Shown: piece by piece, positions 43,842-53,051 of the stretch | Layout of the letters: the number at the start of each line of letters is the position of its first letter | Numbering within the stretch: position 1 is the stretch's first letter | Assembly (NCBI GenBank): GCA_900553805.1 | Contig: USEU01000002.1 | Coordinates: 1-64,000 of the forward strand | DNA from: an uncultured Eubacteriales bacterium | GTDB lineage: Bacteria; Bacillota; Clostridia; Oscillospirales; Oscillospiraceae | Reading direction: 5' to 3' | Length of the DNA: 64,000 bases | Notes under the pieces: generated by a model | Database searches by the model: none | Seen by the model: only the letters and a program-made list of their open reading frames with translations | Told to the model about the DNA's origin: nothing | Made by a program: the position numbers and the translations under genes

Positions 43842-44633
43842 ATGAAAAGAACGTTTGCTGCACTTTGTGTCGTCCTGATGCTGGCGGCGATGCTGACCAT
43901 GGCGGTTTCCGCCAAGTCCTCCGACGACCTGCTGGCCACCATTCAGCAGCGGGGTAAGATCATTATCGGCCTGGAGGGCGATTGGGCGCCCTGGTCCTTT
44001 GTGGGTGAGGATGATGAGCTGACCGGCTATGATGTGGAGGTGGCCAAGGCCATTGCGGAAAAGCTGGGCGTGGAGGCAGAGATTATCCCCGGCGAGTGGG
44101 ACGGCCTGTTTGCCGGTATGGACGCCGGGCGGTATGATATCGTGGTGAACGGTGTTGAGGTGACCCCGGAACGGGAGGATAAGTACGATTTCACCGATCC
44201 CTATGCCTACATCCGCACCGCGCTGATCGTTCGCGGTGATAACGATACCATCCACTCCTTTGAGGACCTGGACGGGAAGAAGACAGCCAACTCCATCGCC
44301 TCCACCTATATGAACCTGGCAGAGAGCTACGGCGCGACCTGCTACGGTGTGGCCACGCTGGACGAGACACTGACCATGGTGCTTCAGGGCCGTGCGGACG
44401 CTACGCTGAATGCCATCGTCTCTTATACCGATTACATGGCCCAGCACCCGGATTCCAACCTGAAGGTGGTCGCCACCACCGAGGAAGCCTCCAATGTCTC
44501 CATCCCCATGCGCAAGGGGGAGGAGACCGCTTCTTTGATGGAGGCCATCAATCAGGCCATTGCCGAGCTGCGGGAGGATGGTGTCCTCTCTGAGCTGTCC
44601 ACCCGCTTCTTTGGCGAGGATATCTCTGAGTAA
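43842..44633 (+). CDS. polar amino-acid ABC transporter substrate-binding protein
   Basis: 263 residues, SBP_bac_3 family: signal peptide ending 'MLTMAVSA' (cleavage about 24), then 'GKIIIGLEGDWAPWSF' (substrate-facing), 'GYDVEVAKAIAEKLGVE' and 'GRYDIVVNGVEVTPERE'. Unlike most monoderm binding proteins it has no lipobox Cys, so how it stays near the permease is unclear. Ends the operon at a terminator. Confidence 0.93.
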   Translation: MKRTFAALCVVLMLAAMLTMAVSAKSSDDLLATIQQRGKIIIGLEGDWAPWSFVGEDDELTGYDVEVAKAIAEKLGVEAEIIPGEWDGLFAGMDAGRYDIVVNGVEVTPEREDKYDFTDPYAYIRTALIVRGDNDTIHSFEDLDGKKTANSIASTYMNLAESYGATCYGVATLDETLTMVLQGRADATLNAIVSYTDYMAQHPDSNLKVVATTEEASNVSIPMRKGEETASLMEAINQAIAELREDGVLSELSTRFFGEDISE

Positions 44634-44653
44634 GGGCTGAAATTAACAAGTGA

Positions 44654-44697
44654 GTTCACCGCAGAAGCACAGATGTGCCTCCGCGGTGAACTTATTT
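44654..44697 (+). terminator. terminator of the ABC operon
   Basis: GTTCACCGC pairs with GCGGTGAAC, followed by TTATTTTT. Confidence 0.8.
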
Positions 44698-44761
44698 TTA
44701 CAAAAAGAAAGCATACGACTGTTCACATTCTGTTCATTCCTCCAAAATTGACGGACAGGGG

Positions 44762-44790
44762 TTGCATCCAACATTTGAATATGATATATT
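44762..44790 (+). promoter_or_regulatory. promoter of the glycine-riboswitch transcript
   Basis: TTGCAT (44762-44767), 17-nt spacer, TATATT (44785-44790), start near 44797. Confidence 0.6.
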
Positions 44791-44814
44791 TCTTCCAAAC
44801 TTTCAGCAATTGAA

Positions 44815-44995
44815 TATTGTGCGACAGGAAGCGTGCGGAGAACTGGACAAGGAAGTCCGACCGACGGAGTGAAACTCTCAGGTAAGAGGACCGCATGTGG
44901 ATCGCACTCTGGAGACATCCGGGCCCAACCCGGAGGCCGAAGGTGCAAGGGGTGGCTGACCACCGAATCTCTCAGGCAAAAGGACAGAGCATTTT
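44815..44995 (+). ncRNA. tandem glycine riboswitch
   Basis: Two aptamers are visible: the first with CCGACGGAGTGAAACTC and CTCAGGTAAGAGGAC (about 44862-44893), the second with GGCCGAAGGTGCAAGGGG and CTCAGGCAAAAGGACAGAG (about 44935-44990). The expression platform is the terminator at 45038-45067, which competes with a stem formed by 45001-45025. Confidence 0.9.
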
Positions 44996-45037
44996 AAGCA
45001 GAGGGTGGATTTTACCCGCTGCCTGAAATCTGCTTTT

Positions 45038-45067
45038 GAGAGTACCCTCTTGCGGGTGCTCTTTTTT
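45038..45067 (+). terminator. glycine-riboswitch terminator
   Basis: GAGAGTACCC pairs with GGGTGCTC (one wobble), followed by six T, 30 nt before the symporter gene. Confidence 0.8.
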
Positions 45068-45097
45068 CATATTCAAAATACCCAAGGAGGAAGAAAA

Positions 45098-46594
45098 ATG
45101 GAAAACGTTGTTCAAACCGTCACGAAGGTGAATGATTCCGTCAATGGCTTTGTATGGGGAATGCCCATGCTGATCATGCTGGTTGGAACCGGCATCCTGA
45201 TGACGCTGCTTACCAGGGCCTTTCAGCTGACCAGATTCCGCTACTGGATGAAGCACACCATCGGCGGCATCTTTACCAACAAGCACATCACGGCCCATAC
45301 AGCCAAGGAGGATAAGTCCATCAGCCAATTCCAGAGCCTTTGCACGGCGCTGGCGGCCACCATCGGCACCGGCAATATCTCCGGCGTGGCGGCGGCCATT
45401 GCCACCGGCGGCCCCGGCTCCGTTTTCTGGATGTGGATCGTGGCGATTTTCGGCATGATGACGAACTATTCCGAAAATGTCCTGGGCATCTACTACCGCC
45501 GCAAGAATAAGGACGGTGAGTGGTGCGGCGGCGCCATGTACTATCTGAAGGATGGCCTGGGCAGCTTCCCCGGCTACAAAAGAATCGGCGCGGTGCTGGC
45601 GGTGCTGTTCAGCATCTTCTGCGTCATTGCCTCCTTTGGCATCGGCAATATGAGTCAGATTAACTCCATCGCTGTGAACATGCAGCAGGCCTTCAGCGTC
45701 CCCATGTGGGTCACCGGCGTGTGCCTGATGGTGGTTGCGGCGCTGGTGGTGGTTGGCGGTCTGAAGCGCATCGCGGCAGTCACGGAAAAGCTGGTGCCAT
45801 TTATGGCCCTGATCTACATCATCGGTACCGTAGTCGTGGTCTTCATGAACGCTTCCCGGATCGGCCCGGCCTTTGCTATCATTTTCAAGTGCGCCTTTAC
45901 CGGCCGTGCGGCCTTTGGCGGTGTGGTAGGCGCCACGGTGAAGGATGCCGTGACCTGGGGCATGAAGCGGGGCGTGTTCTCCAATGAGGCGGGGCTTGGT
46001 TCCTCTGTTATGGTGCACTCCAATTCCAATGTAAAGGAGCCGGTGATGCAGGGCATGTGGGGCATCTTTGAGGTGTTTGCCGATACCATCATCGTTTGCT
46101 CCCTTACCGCTCTGACGGTGCTCACCAGCGGCCTGGTGGATCTGGACACCGGCGCAATGCTCACCACCACGGAGAAGACCGCCATGGTTGCCGAGGCCTT
46201 CGAGCTGAGCTTTGGTAAATTCGGCGCATGGTTCATTGCCATTGCGGTGTTGCTGTTTGCCTTCTCCACAGTCCTGGGCTGGAGTCACTACGGCACCAAG
46301 GCCTTTGAGTATCTCTTCGGCACCAAGGCGGCCATCGGCTATAAGATCGCGTTCGTTGCCTTCATCATCGTGGGCGCGACCATGAGCCTTGACCTTGCCT
46401 GGGACCTGTCCGACACCTTTAACGGCCTGATGGCCATCCCCAACCTGATCGGTGTCATCAGCCTGAGCAGCCTGGTGTACCGTATCACCGCAAACTACAT
46501 CGACCGGGTGATCCGGGGCAAAAAGCTGGAGCCGATGTATTCCGCCTTCCCGGAATACCAGGCACAGGAAGAAGCGGAGGAAGCGGCGAAGTAA
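45098..46594 (+). CDS. alanine/glycine:cation symporter (AGCS family)
   Basis: 498 residues, about 11 membrane helices. Family motifs are 'CTALAATIGTGNISGVAAAIATGGPGSVFWMW' (about 81-112), 'YYRRKNKDGEWCGGAMYYL' and 'RGVFSNEAGLGSSVMVHS'. Takes up glycine or alanine with Na+ or H+. GGAGGAAG before ATG 45098. Control by the glycine riboswitch points to glycine as relevant ligand; whether high glycine turns it on, as in most cases, follows from the terminator logic and is inference. Confidence 0.94.
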   Translation: MENVVQTVTKVNDSVNGFVWGMPMLIMLVGTGILMTLLTRAFQLTRFRYWMKHTIGGIFTNKHITAHTAKEDKSISQFQSLCTALAATIGTGNISGVAAAIATGGPGSVFWMWIVAIFGMMTNYSENVLGIYYRRKNKDGEWCGGAMYYLKDGLGSFPGYKRIGAVLAVLFSIFCVIASFGIGNMSQINSIAVNMQQAFSVPMWVTGVCLMVVAALVVVGGLKRIAAVTEKLVPFMALIYIIGTVVVVFMNASRIGPAFAIIFKCAFTGRAAFGGVVGATVKDAVTWGMKRGVFSNEAGLGSSVMVHSNSNVKEPVMQGMWGIFEVFADTIIVCSLTALTVLTSGLVDLDTGAMLTTTEKTAMVAEAFELSFGKFGAWFIAIAVLLFAFSTVLGWSHYGTKAFEYLFGTKAAIGYKIAFVAFIIVGATMSLDLAWDLSDTFNGLMAIPNLIGVISLSSLVYRITANYIDRVIRGKKLEPMYSAFPEYQAQEEAEEAAK

Positions 46595-46610
46595 AATAGA
46601 ATCGTTGAAT

Positions 46611-46653
46611 AACCAAAAGCTCCTGGGGCGCATCGTCCCAGGAGCTTTTGGTT
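46611..46653 (+). terminator. long perfect hairpin after the symporter gene
   Basis: A 17-bp perfect stem (AACCAAAAGCTCCTGGG and its complement) with a 9-nt loop ends 59 nt after the stop. T content after the stem is modest, so it may be a terminator or a bidirectional end. Confidence 0.7.
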
Positions 46654-46665
46654 AGGAAGGAGCTT

Positions 46666-47062
46666 TTACTTGGTGCCCTCCAGCGCTACGCCGTTGACGT
46701 ACAGGGTGTAGCCATTGCTGATGATCTGGGAGGCATCTCCAGTGAAGCTTGTAATGTAGCTGTCGCCGCCGTCGGAATCCCCGGATTTGGTAACGGTGGC
46801 ATTTGTCAGGGTGACAGTCTCATCCGTATCAATGAGGATCGCATTTTCATCCGCGCTGTCCGATAGATAGATGCCATCCGTCAGGGTGTCGGCGGAGGAG
46901 ATCTCTGTTGCTGCGGTATAGGTCACGCTGGAGGCGGAGCCTCCGGGACCGCCCCCAGGACCGCCGGGACCTCCCGGCCCTCCTCCGGGGCCGCCGCTGG
47001 GGGAATTTCCCCCTGGCCCCTCCGCCAGAGCACTCAGGGAAAAAATGATGGTCAGACACAGA
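46666..47062 (-). pseudogene. remnant of an exported Gly/Pro-rich beta-helix-type protein
   Basis: The minus-strand frame ending at TAA 46666 reads, near its upstream end, a signal-peptide core 'VALCLTIIFSLSALAEG' with cleavage after ALA but no Met-Lys n-region, then a GGPGG-rich linker, 'TDGIYLSDSADENAILIDTDETVTLTNATVTKSGDSDGGDS' and directly 'SFTGDASQIISNGYTLYVNGVALEG'. In relatives these last two blocks flank a long beta-helix region; here it is missing. So both the N-terminus and the centre seem deleted. No start codon with a ribosome site is visible. Confidence 0.6.
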
Positions 47063-47073
47063 GCCACCGCTCT

Positions 47074-47319
47074 GTGAGCCTGGCAGGCCGCGGACGCAAG
47101 ACGGTACTGACAGTGCAGAATTTCGGCTCGGTGATCGCCCCGGAGGACCTGCCCCATGTCTTTGAGCGCTTCTACCGCGGCGACAAGGCCCGTACCGCCC
47201 AGCAGGGCCACGGCCTGGGGCTTGCCATCATCAAGCGCACCGTGGAGCTGATGGACGGGAAAATCGAGGCCGCCAGCGCCCCGGAGACGGGGACTGTATT
47301 TACCGTGATTTTCGGATAA
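47074..47319 (+). pseudogene. C-terminal fragment of a sensor histidine kinase
   Basis: Only the end of a HATPase domain is left: 'TVQNFGSVIAPEDLPHVFERFYRGDKART' (N/G1-F box), 'GHGLGLAIIKRTVELM' (G2 box) and the closing 'GTVFTVIF'. The sensor, HAMP and His-containing parts and the N box are absent. The frame can be entered at GTG 47074 but no ribosome site is present. The left edge coincides with the truncated start of the exported-protein remnant on the other strand. Confidence 0.75.
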
Positions 47320-47329
47320 GCACAAAAGA

Positions 47330-47361
47330 AAAGCACCGACTCGGCCTTGAGTCGGTGCTTT
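47330..47361. terminator. bidirectional terminator
   Basis: AAAGCACCGACTC/GAGTCGGTGCTTT stem with T-runs on both strands, between the kinase remnant and vanW. Confidence 0.85.
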
Positions 47362-47370
47362 AAAATATGC

Positions 47371-49311
47371 TTATGCGTACAGTTCAACAACAGCGTGATC
47401 CAGCGCGGGCAGGGTGACGTATTCGCCGGTTTTCTTGATGACGGTGTCGGTGCCCTTCTTGTAGGTGATCCAGCTGATGGAGATCTGGCCGCCCTCAATG
47501 CCCTCGGTCAGTACCTGCTGGCCCTGGTAGCCATCGGCGACGTTCTTGCGGACGGTGACATTCTTTGGCTGAATGGTGGAGAGCTGATTGACCTCTAGCT
47601 TGACCTCGAAGTCCACTTCCTTTTCGCTGAGGAAGCGGATGATGACGCGGCTGTCTGTGACCTTGGCCCGGATCATCACCGAGCCGTCCAGAGAATTGCG
47701 GAATTGCAGATTCTTCCAGCCGGATACGGATAGCTCTGTGCCGATGGTGGTGTAGGGGCAGACGTGGGAGGCATTATGCCGCTCGGTCAGCTGCATCCCG
47801 CTGGTCATTGCCGCCACATACAGTGTAGTCGCCACCTGGTCGGAGCCGCCAGCCACCTCTTCCTCGATGCACTGGTCGCCGTGGGTGGGAGCAAGCTGGA
47901 AGCCGTTTGCCTCAGTGCGATCTTTCAGCACCGTGTTGAAGGAGAAGCTCTGTCCCGCTTCCAGGACCAGACCGTTGAGCTGCTGGCAGAGCAGCTTCAT
48001 GTTTTGGTTATATGCCTCGTTGGAGCTGACAGGCGTGGTGAAGGAGCCGAGGGGATACTGGAAGATCCCGTTGCTGTCCAGCTTTTCAGGAACGATGTAC
48101 TCCATGGGGATGGTGATCACGTCGCCGTAGCTGGCGTTGCTCAGCTGCTGACGAGCATCCTCCAGCGAGAAGGTATAGCCGCAGGAGCCGGGCGTTCCCT
48201 CACTGGAGTCGGAGCCATCGACGGCCTCTACCGCATCCACGTGCACTTCGTTGTAAATGGCGTCAATATCCAGTGCCTCCGGCTCCTGGGGCAGGTACTG
48301 GTCAGGGACGACATCCCGGAAGTTCCGCTGGCTGTACGCCTCGGCAATGGAGGTCAGGATACCGGCCAGATCATAGTCACCGCCGGGGGTACCGATGGTG
48401 AGTACCAGGTTCTGGCAGGGAACGGAGGCGTCATAACTGTCCGCATCCAGGCCGGGGCGGGCACCCTCCAACGTGTAGCCGGAGGGGACATATTGAGCCG
48501 AAATGCTGGACAGGAAATTGGATACGGTGCTGCGGATATAATCGGAATCCAGCTCCAGGCTGCCTCCCAGGGGAATATCCACCGGGGCCTGCTGGGCGGC
48601 CTGATATTCCTGCTGCCGCTGGATGGTGGAGCCGGTGCGGGCATAGGCATAGGCAAGCTCAATGGCCTGGGCAATGTTCAGCTTGGGTCGGGTCTGGGAG
48701 GCGGCCAGGATCAGCTCTTCCTTTCCCAGCACCACGGTCATGTCGGTGCTTGTGTAGCTGCTGCCGACGGCGGTGGAGACAGCCTCGGCAGCCTCCTGCC
48801 GGGTCATGTCGCCCACGTCAACGCCTGCCACCCGAACATTGCTGACGATTTTATTCTGATAGGGATCGGCATTGGTCTGCCACAGCACCACCGCGACGAT
48901 CCCCACCACCAGGACCAGCGCGATAATGGCCAGCGCCAGGTTGATCCCCTTATGATGCCGGGAGATGGTGTCCAGGAATCCGCCGGTTTTCTGGGGAAGG
49001 TCGGGGGAGTCCTGTGGCTCCTGCTGGGGAGACGGAGCCTCTTCTTGCTGGGAAGATCGTGCCTCTTCCTGCTGCTTGGCAGCGCGGGGCTTTTTCGGCT
49101 CTTTGCGGGCTTTCTTTGCCTTTTTCGGCGCTTCCGCCGGGGCGTCCTCAGCCGGCTTGCTGGGAGCCTTGTCGCCGAAATCCGCAGGGAATTCCACGCT
49201 CAGCTGCGCCAGCAACTCGTCCAGGTTCACGTCGTTCGCCGCACCGTCGGCAGCGGAATCGATGGATTTGAGAATGCTGTCAAAGTCGTCAAATTCGTGG
49301 TAATCAGCCAT
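47371..49311 (-). CDS. VanW-family cell-surface protein
   Basis: 646 residues. A 110-residue acidic then Lys/Pro/Glu-rich cytoplasmic N-terminus precedes one membrane helix ('LALAIIALVLVVGIVAVVLW', about 123-142). Outside follow a putative peptidoglycan-binding region (PF12229 type, 'VRVAGVDVGDMTRQEAAEAV'), the VanW domain (about 420-560, 'SFNTVLKDRTEANGFQLAPTHG', 'GGSDQVATTLYVAAMTSGMQL') and a C-terminal G5-like strand region. VanW lies in vancomycin operons, but this standalone form is a widespread wall-associated protein. ATG 49311 has AGGAGG upstream. Confidence 0.88.
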   Translation of the reverse strand: MADYHEFDDFDSILKSIDSAADGAANDVNLDELLAQLSVEFPADFGDKAPSKPAEDAPAEAPKKAKKARKEPKKPRAAKQQEEARSSQQEEAPSPQQEPQDSPDLPQKTGGFLDTISRHHKGINLALAIIALVLVVGIVAVVLWQTNADPYQNKIVSNVRVAGVDVGDMTRQEAAEAVSTAVGSSYTSTDMTVVLGKEELILAASQTRPKLNIAQAIELAYAYARTGSTIQRQQEYQAAQQAPVDIPLGGSLELDSDYIRSTVSNFLSSISAQYVPSGYTLEGARPGLDADSYDASVPCQNLVLTIGTPGGDYDLAGILTSIAEAYSQRNFRDVVPDQYLPQEPEALDIDAIYNEVHVDAVEAVDGSDSSEGTPGSCGYTFSLEDARQQLSNASYGDVITIPMEYIVPEKLDSNGIFQYPLGSFTTPVSSNEAYNQNMKLLCQQLNGLVLEAGQSFSFNTVLKDRTEANGFQLAPTHGDQCIEEEVAGGSDQVATTLYVAAMTSGMQLTERHNASHVCPYTTIGTELSVSGWKNLQFRNSLDGSVMIRAKVTDSRVIIRFLSEKEVDFEVKLEVNQLSTIQPKNVTVRKNVADGYQGQQVLTEGIEGGQISISWITYKKGTDTVIKKTGEYVTLPALDHAVVELYA

Positions 49312-49382
49312 GGTAACGCCTCCTGGTTCTGTGTGGGAATGCTTCTGTTTCACATCAGCACTCCAATATTCTGTTGCATTGT

Positions 49383-49411
49383 ATTATAGCACGGAAGAGA
49401 GGGAAATACAA
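49383..49411 (-). promoter_or_regulatory. vanW promoter
   Basis: Minus strand TTGTAT (49411-49406), 17-nt spacer, TATAAT (49388-49383). Confidence 0.7.
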
Positions 49412-49447
49412 CCGCTTTTTGCGGAATCTGGAAGAGAAAACCGATCC

Positions 49448-52400
49448 TCATCCGCACAGATTGCGGTAGCGCTGCACGAAGATCTTGCTCTGTTTCAGGC
49501 TGTCCACCCCGGCGGAGAGCTTCAGTTGGAGCGTCGGCTCCTTGGCATTCGCCAGGAACACCACTCGCGCCTTGTAATCCGGGTCGGCGCACAGGGCGCT
49601 GACCGCTTCGAAGTTCAGATTGGTCAGGCCAAACAGTACATTTCCGCCCTTCTGGCGAATTTCCTTGATGCCCACCGTCCGCGCCTGGGCGCGCAGGAGG
49701 GCAATGTCGATCAGGTTCAGGACGCCCTTGGGTGGCTCACCGTAGCGGTCCACGATCTCATCCAGCAGGTCGTCCGCGTCCTCTTGGCTGCGGATGGCAG
49801 CCATACGGCGGTACAGATCCATTCGCTCCTCGCCGCGCTGGACGTAGTCTTTATCCACATTGGCGGTGACGGTCAGGTCTGCGGTGCACTCCGGCGCCTT
49901 GGGTGCTTCACCCCGCTCCTCCAGCACCGCCTCGTCCAGGAGCTTCAGGTACATATCATAGCCCACGCTCATCATGTGGCCGGATTGCTCCGCGCCCAGA
50001 AGATTGCCTGCGCCGCGGATCTCCAGGTCCCGCATAGCGATTTTGAAGCCGGAGCCGAATTCCGCAAAATCCCGGATGGCAGCCAGCCGCTTTTCGGCCA
50101 CCTCCGTCAGGCTCTTATCCGGGCGGAAGGTGAAGTAGGCATAGGCATGCCGGGTGGAGCGTCCCACCCGGCCTCTCAGCTGATGCAGTTGGGACAGGCC
50201 GAATCGGTCGGCGTTTTCAATGATAAGAGTATTGGCGTTGGGAATGTCCAGGCCGGTTTCAATGATGGTGGTGCACACCAGCACCTGGATCTCCCCCTCG
50301 GCCATGGCCTGCATCACATCCCCCAGAGCATCCTCTGTCATCTGCCCGTGGGCCACGGCCACATTCAGCCCGGGGATCCTCCGCCGCAGCGCCCCCGCGC
50401 ATTGGTCGATGGTCTCCGTGCGGTTGTGCAGGTAGTATACCTGCCCGCCCCGCTCTACCTCCCGGCGGATGGCGTCGTCAATGATGGCGGTGTTGTATTC
50501 CGTTACAAAGGTCTGCACCGGGTAGCGGTCGGAGGGAGGTTCCTCAATGGTGGACATATCCCGGATGCCGGACAGCGCCATGTTCAGTGTGCGGGGGATG
50601 GGGGTGGCGGACAGGGTCAACACGTCCACGCCCTTGGAGATCTCCTTCAGCCGCTCCTTATGGCTCACGCCGAAGCGCTGCTCCTCGTCCACGATCAGCA
50701 ATCCAAGATCCTTGAACTGGACGCTCTTTTGCAGCAGCTTGTGGGTGCCGATGACCAGGTCTACATTTCCGCTGCGGATGTCCTGCAAGGTTTTGTTCTG
50801 CTGCTTGGTGGTGCGGAACCGGCTGAGCACATCGATGTTCACGGGGAAGCCCCGGAAGCGGGAGCTGGCCGTCTGATAATGCTGCTGGGCCAGGACGGTG
50901 GTGGGCACCAGGATGGCGGCCTGCTTGCCGTCCATCACGCATTTCATCACCGCGCGGAGCGCCACCTCCGTTTTGCCGAAGCCCACGTCGCCGCAGAGCA
51001 GCCGGTCCATGGGGGTGGGGGACTCCATATCATGCTTGATGTCGGCGATGCAGCGCAGTTGGTCGTCAGTTTCCGGGTAAGGAAAATTATCCTCAAATTC
51101 CTTCTGCCAAGGGGCGTCGGCGGCAAAGGCGAATCCGGGCTGCCGCTTCCGGGCGGCATAGAGCTGGATCAGCTCACCGGCCATGTCCTTGGCGGCCTTG
51201 CGGGCTTTGGCCTTCGTTTTCTGCCAGGCGTCGGAGCCGATCTTGTTCAGCCGCACATTGGCATCCTCGCCGCCCCCGCCAATGTATTTGCTTACCAGGT
51301 CAAGCTGGGTGGCGGGGACGAACAGAGTGTCGGAGCCTTGGTAGGCGATCTTGATATAATCCTTGATCGCCCCGTCCACCTTGATCTGCTCCATGGCCAT
51401 AAAGCGGCCGATACCGTAATTTTCGTGTACCACCAGATCGCCGGGGGTGAGGTCGGTAAAGGAGTTCAGCTTCTGCCGGTTGGTCGCGCCGGATTTTTTC
51501 GGCTTGCGCCGCTGCTCACCCTTGGCAATCAGCTGTCCCTCGGTGAGCACAGCCAGCTTGGACAGAGGATATTCCATGCCGAAGGGCAGGCTGCCTTCCG
51601 CCAAAAGGATCTGTCCGGGTTTGGGCAGTGCGGTCAGGGGGATGCACAGGAAACAGCTCAGTCCCTTCTCCCGCAGCATCTGCTGCAGCAGCTCCGCCCG
51701 GCGGCGGGTGCCGCAGAGCACCAGACTGCCGAATTCCATTTTCTGATAGTGTGTCAGGTCGCTGACCACGGTGTCCATGTTTCCGCCGTAGCCTGGCAGC
51801 TGCTTGGCAGTGACGGGGAGCAGCACCTTGGGCGGGCAATCCTCCGGGTAGGCGCTGCCACCGAAGGTATCCAGATAAGCGACGGTTTTACCCTGCAGCC
51901 GGGTGCAGAGCTCCTCCCATTGCAGGGCAAAGTCGCACAGCTCGCCTGCCACCAGCCCAGCCTGGAGCATGCTGTCCAGCTGCATCCCCAGCTCCTCCAT
52001 CCGGGTTCTGGCAGAACGCTGGATGCTGGCGTGGTCGCACAGCACCAGAATGGAATCTCTGGGCACATAGTCCAGCGCACAGGCAAATTCCGGGTAGATC
52101 AGGGACATATATCGGTCGGAAGCGGGGTTACTCAGCCCGTTCTCGTATTTTTCCAGGTCCTTGGACAGGGTGGCCACCAGCGGCTCGTTGACATTTTTGT
52201 GCCGCCGCTGCCGGGCAATCAGATTGCGCAGGTCCCTGCACAGCCCCTCCATTCCACCGCGGTGGCAGTGGGGGAGCGTTTCGCTGACGGGCAGCAGCAC
52301 GCAGCTGGTGATATTTTCATCCCGCCGTTGGGTGCCGGGGTCAAAGAAGCCCATGGTGTCCAGCTCGTCGCCGAAGAACTCCGCTCGTACCGGCTTGTCG

Positions 52401-52957
52401 CAGGCAGGGGAGAACACATCCAGAATACCGCCGCGCACCGCAAATTGCCCTGCACCCTCCACCATGCCGCACCGGCTGTACCCCGCGCTGACCAGGGAGG
52501 TAATCAGACCCTCAATGGCATATTCCTTTCCCACCTCCAAAGTGAGCGTGGCCTGGGAGAGAACGGCGGGCGGGAGGGTCCGCTGGCAGGCGGATTCCCA
52601 GGACATGATCTGGATGGGCGTATCCCCTCGCCCCAGGGCATATAGCTGCCGCAGCCGCTTGTGCTCCCAGGCGCGGGAGACGACGGCGGCGTCATACAGC
52701 GTCAGATCCCGCCCCGGCAGGGTGGGGACCTCGGTCCCCAGGAAGCACTTCAGCTCCTCCTGCATGCGGTGAGCGGCCATTTCATCCTGCACCAGAATGA
52801 CCAGCGGCTTTTTTACATCCTGGGAAATGCCCGCGATCATGTGGGAGCGGTTGATCTGCCCAACGCCTGTGACGGCGGCGGCCTCTCCGCGGCGCAGGGA
52901 CTCCGTCAGGGCCGCGTATTCAGGAATGGTTTTCAGCATAAACAGGATTTGATCCAT
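49448..52957 (-). CDS. mfd: transcription-repair coupling factor Mfd
   Basis: 1169 residues. Mfd removes RNA polymerase stalled at lesions and recruits UvrA. Order of parts: UvrB-homology module (about 1-330), RNA-polymerase-interacting domain beginning at 'LTPGDLVVHENYGIGRF' (about 510), RecG-like motor with 'LLCGDVGFGKTEVALRA' (about 650), 'VDEEQRFGV' and 'LSATPIPRTLN', translocation motif 'GSGFKIAMRDLEIRGAGNLLG' and the C-terminal UvrA-masking domain. ATG 52957 follows GAGGCG. Upstream of vanW and downstream of pth on the same strand. Confidence 0.96.
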   Translation of the reverse strand: MDQILFMLKTIPEYAALTESLRRGEAAAVTGVGQINRSHMIAGISQDVKKPLVILVQDEMAAHRMQEELKCFLGTEVPTLPGRDLTLYDAAVVSRAWEHKRLRQLYALGRGDTPIQIMSWESACQRTLPPAVLSQATLTLEVGKEYAIEGLITSLVSAGYSRCGMVEGAGQFAVRGGILDVFSPACDKPVRAEFFGDELDTMGFFDPGTQRRDENITSCVLLPVSETLPHCHRGGMEGLCRDLRNLIARQRRHKNVNEPLVATLSKDLEKYENGLSNPASDRYMSLIYPEFACALDYVPRDSILVLCDHASIQRSARTRMEELGMQLDSMLQAGLVAGELCDFALQWEELCTRLQGKTVAYLDTFGGSAYPEDCPPKVLLPVTAKQLPGYGGNMDTVVSDLTHYQKMEFGSLVLCGTRRRAELLQQMLREKGLSCFLCIPLTALPKPGQILLAEGSLPFGMEYPLSKLAVLTEGQLIAKGEQRRKPKKSGATNRQKLNSFTDLTPGDLVVHENYGIGRFMAMEQIKVDGAIKDYIKIAYQGSDTLFVPATQLDLVSKYIGGGGEDANVRLNKIGSDAWQKTKAKARKAAKDMAGELIQLYAARKRQPGFAFAADAPWQKEFEDNFPYPETDDQLRCIADIKHDMESPTPMDRLLCGDVGFGKTEVALRAVMKCVMDGKQAAILVPTTVLAQQHYQTASSRFRGFPVNIDVLSRFRTTKQQNKTLQDIRSGNVDLVIGTHKLLQKSVQFKDLGLLIVDEEQRFGVSHKERLKEISKGVDVLTLSATPIPRTLNMALSGIRDMSTIEEPPSDRYPVQTFVTEYNTAIIDDAIRREVERGGQVYYLHNRTETIDQCAGALRRRIPGLNVAVAHGQMTEDALGDVMQAMAEGEIQVLVCTTIIETGLDIPNANTLIIENADRFGLSQLHQLRGRVGRSTRHAYAYFTFRPDKSLTEVAEKRLAAIRDFAEFGSGFKIAMRDLEIRGAGNLLGAEQSGHMMSVGYDMYLKLLDEAVLEERGEAPKAPECTADLTVTANVDKDYVQRGEERMDLYRRMAAIRSQEDADDLLDEIVDRYGEPPKGVLNLIDIALLRAQARTVGIKEIRQKGGNVLFGLTNLNFEAVSALCADPDYKARVVFLANAKEPTLQLKLSAGVDSLKQSKIFVQRYRNLCG

Positions 52958-52991
52958 AATAATCGCCTCATACAATAAAAGCTGCTCCACG

Positions 52992-53037
52992 CGGCAAAGC
53001 GGAAAGCGGGATGATCCCCGCTTTCCGTTTGCTTTGC
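52992..53037 (-). repeat. inverted repeat between pth and mfd
   Basis: AAGCGGAAAGCGGG and CCCGCTTTCCGTTT form a long stem with an ATGATC loop. It has no T-run on the minus strand, so it may be a leaky terminator or an mRNA-processing hairpin in the prs-pth-mfd unit. Confidence 0.55.
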
Positions 53038-53051
53038 CTGTAATATTCTTT

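Noticed and set aside
47371-49311. VanW and VanZ genes as a vancomycin-resistance cluster
   Set aside because: They are 28 kb apart, with no vanH/A/X or vanRS genes; both families are widespread outside resistance loci.
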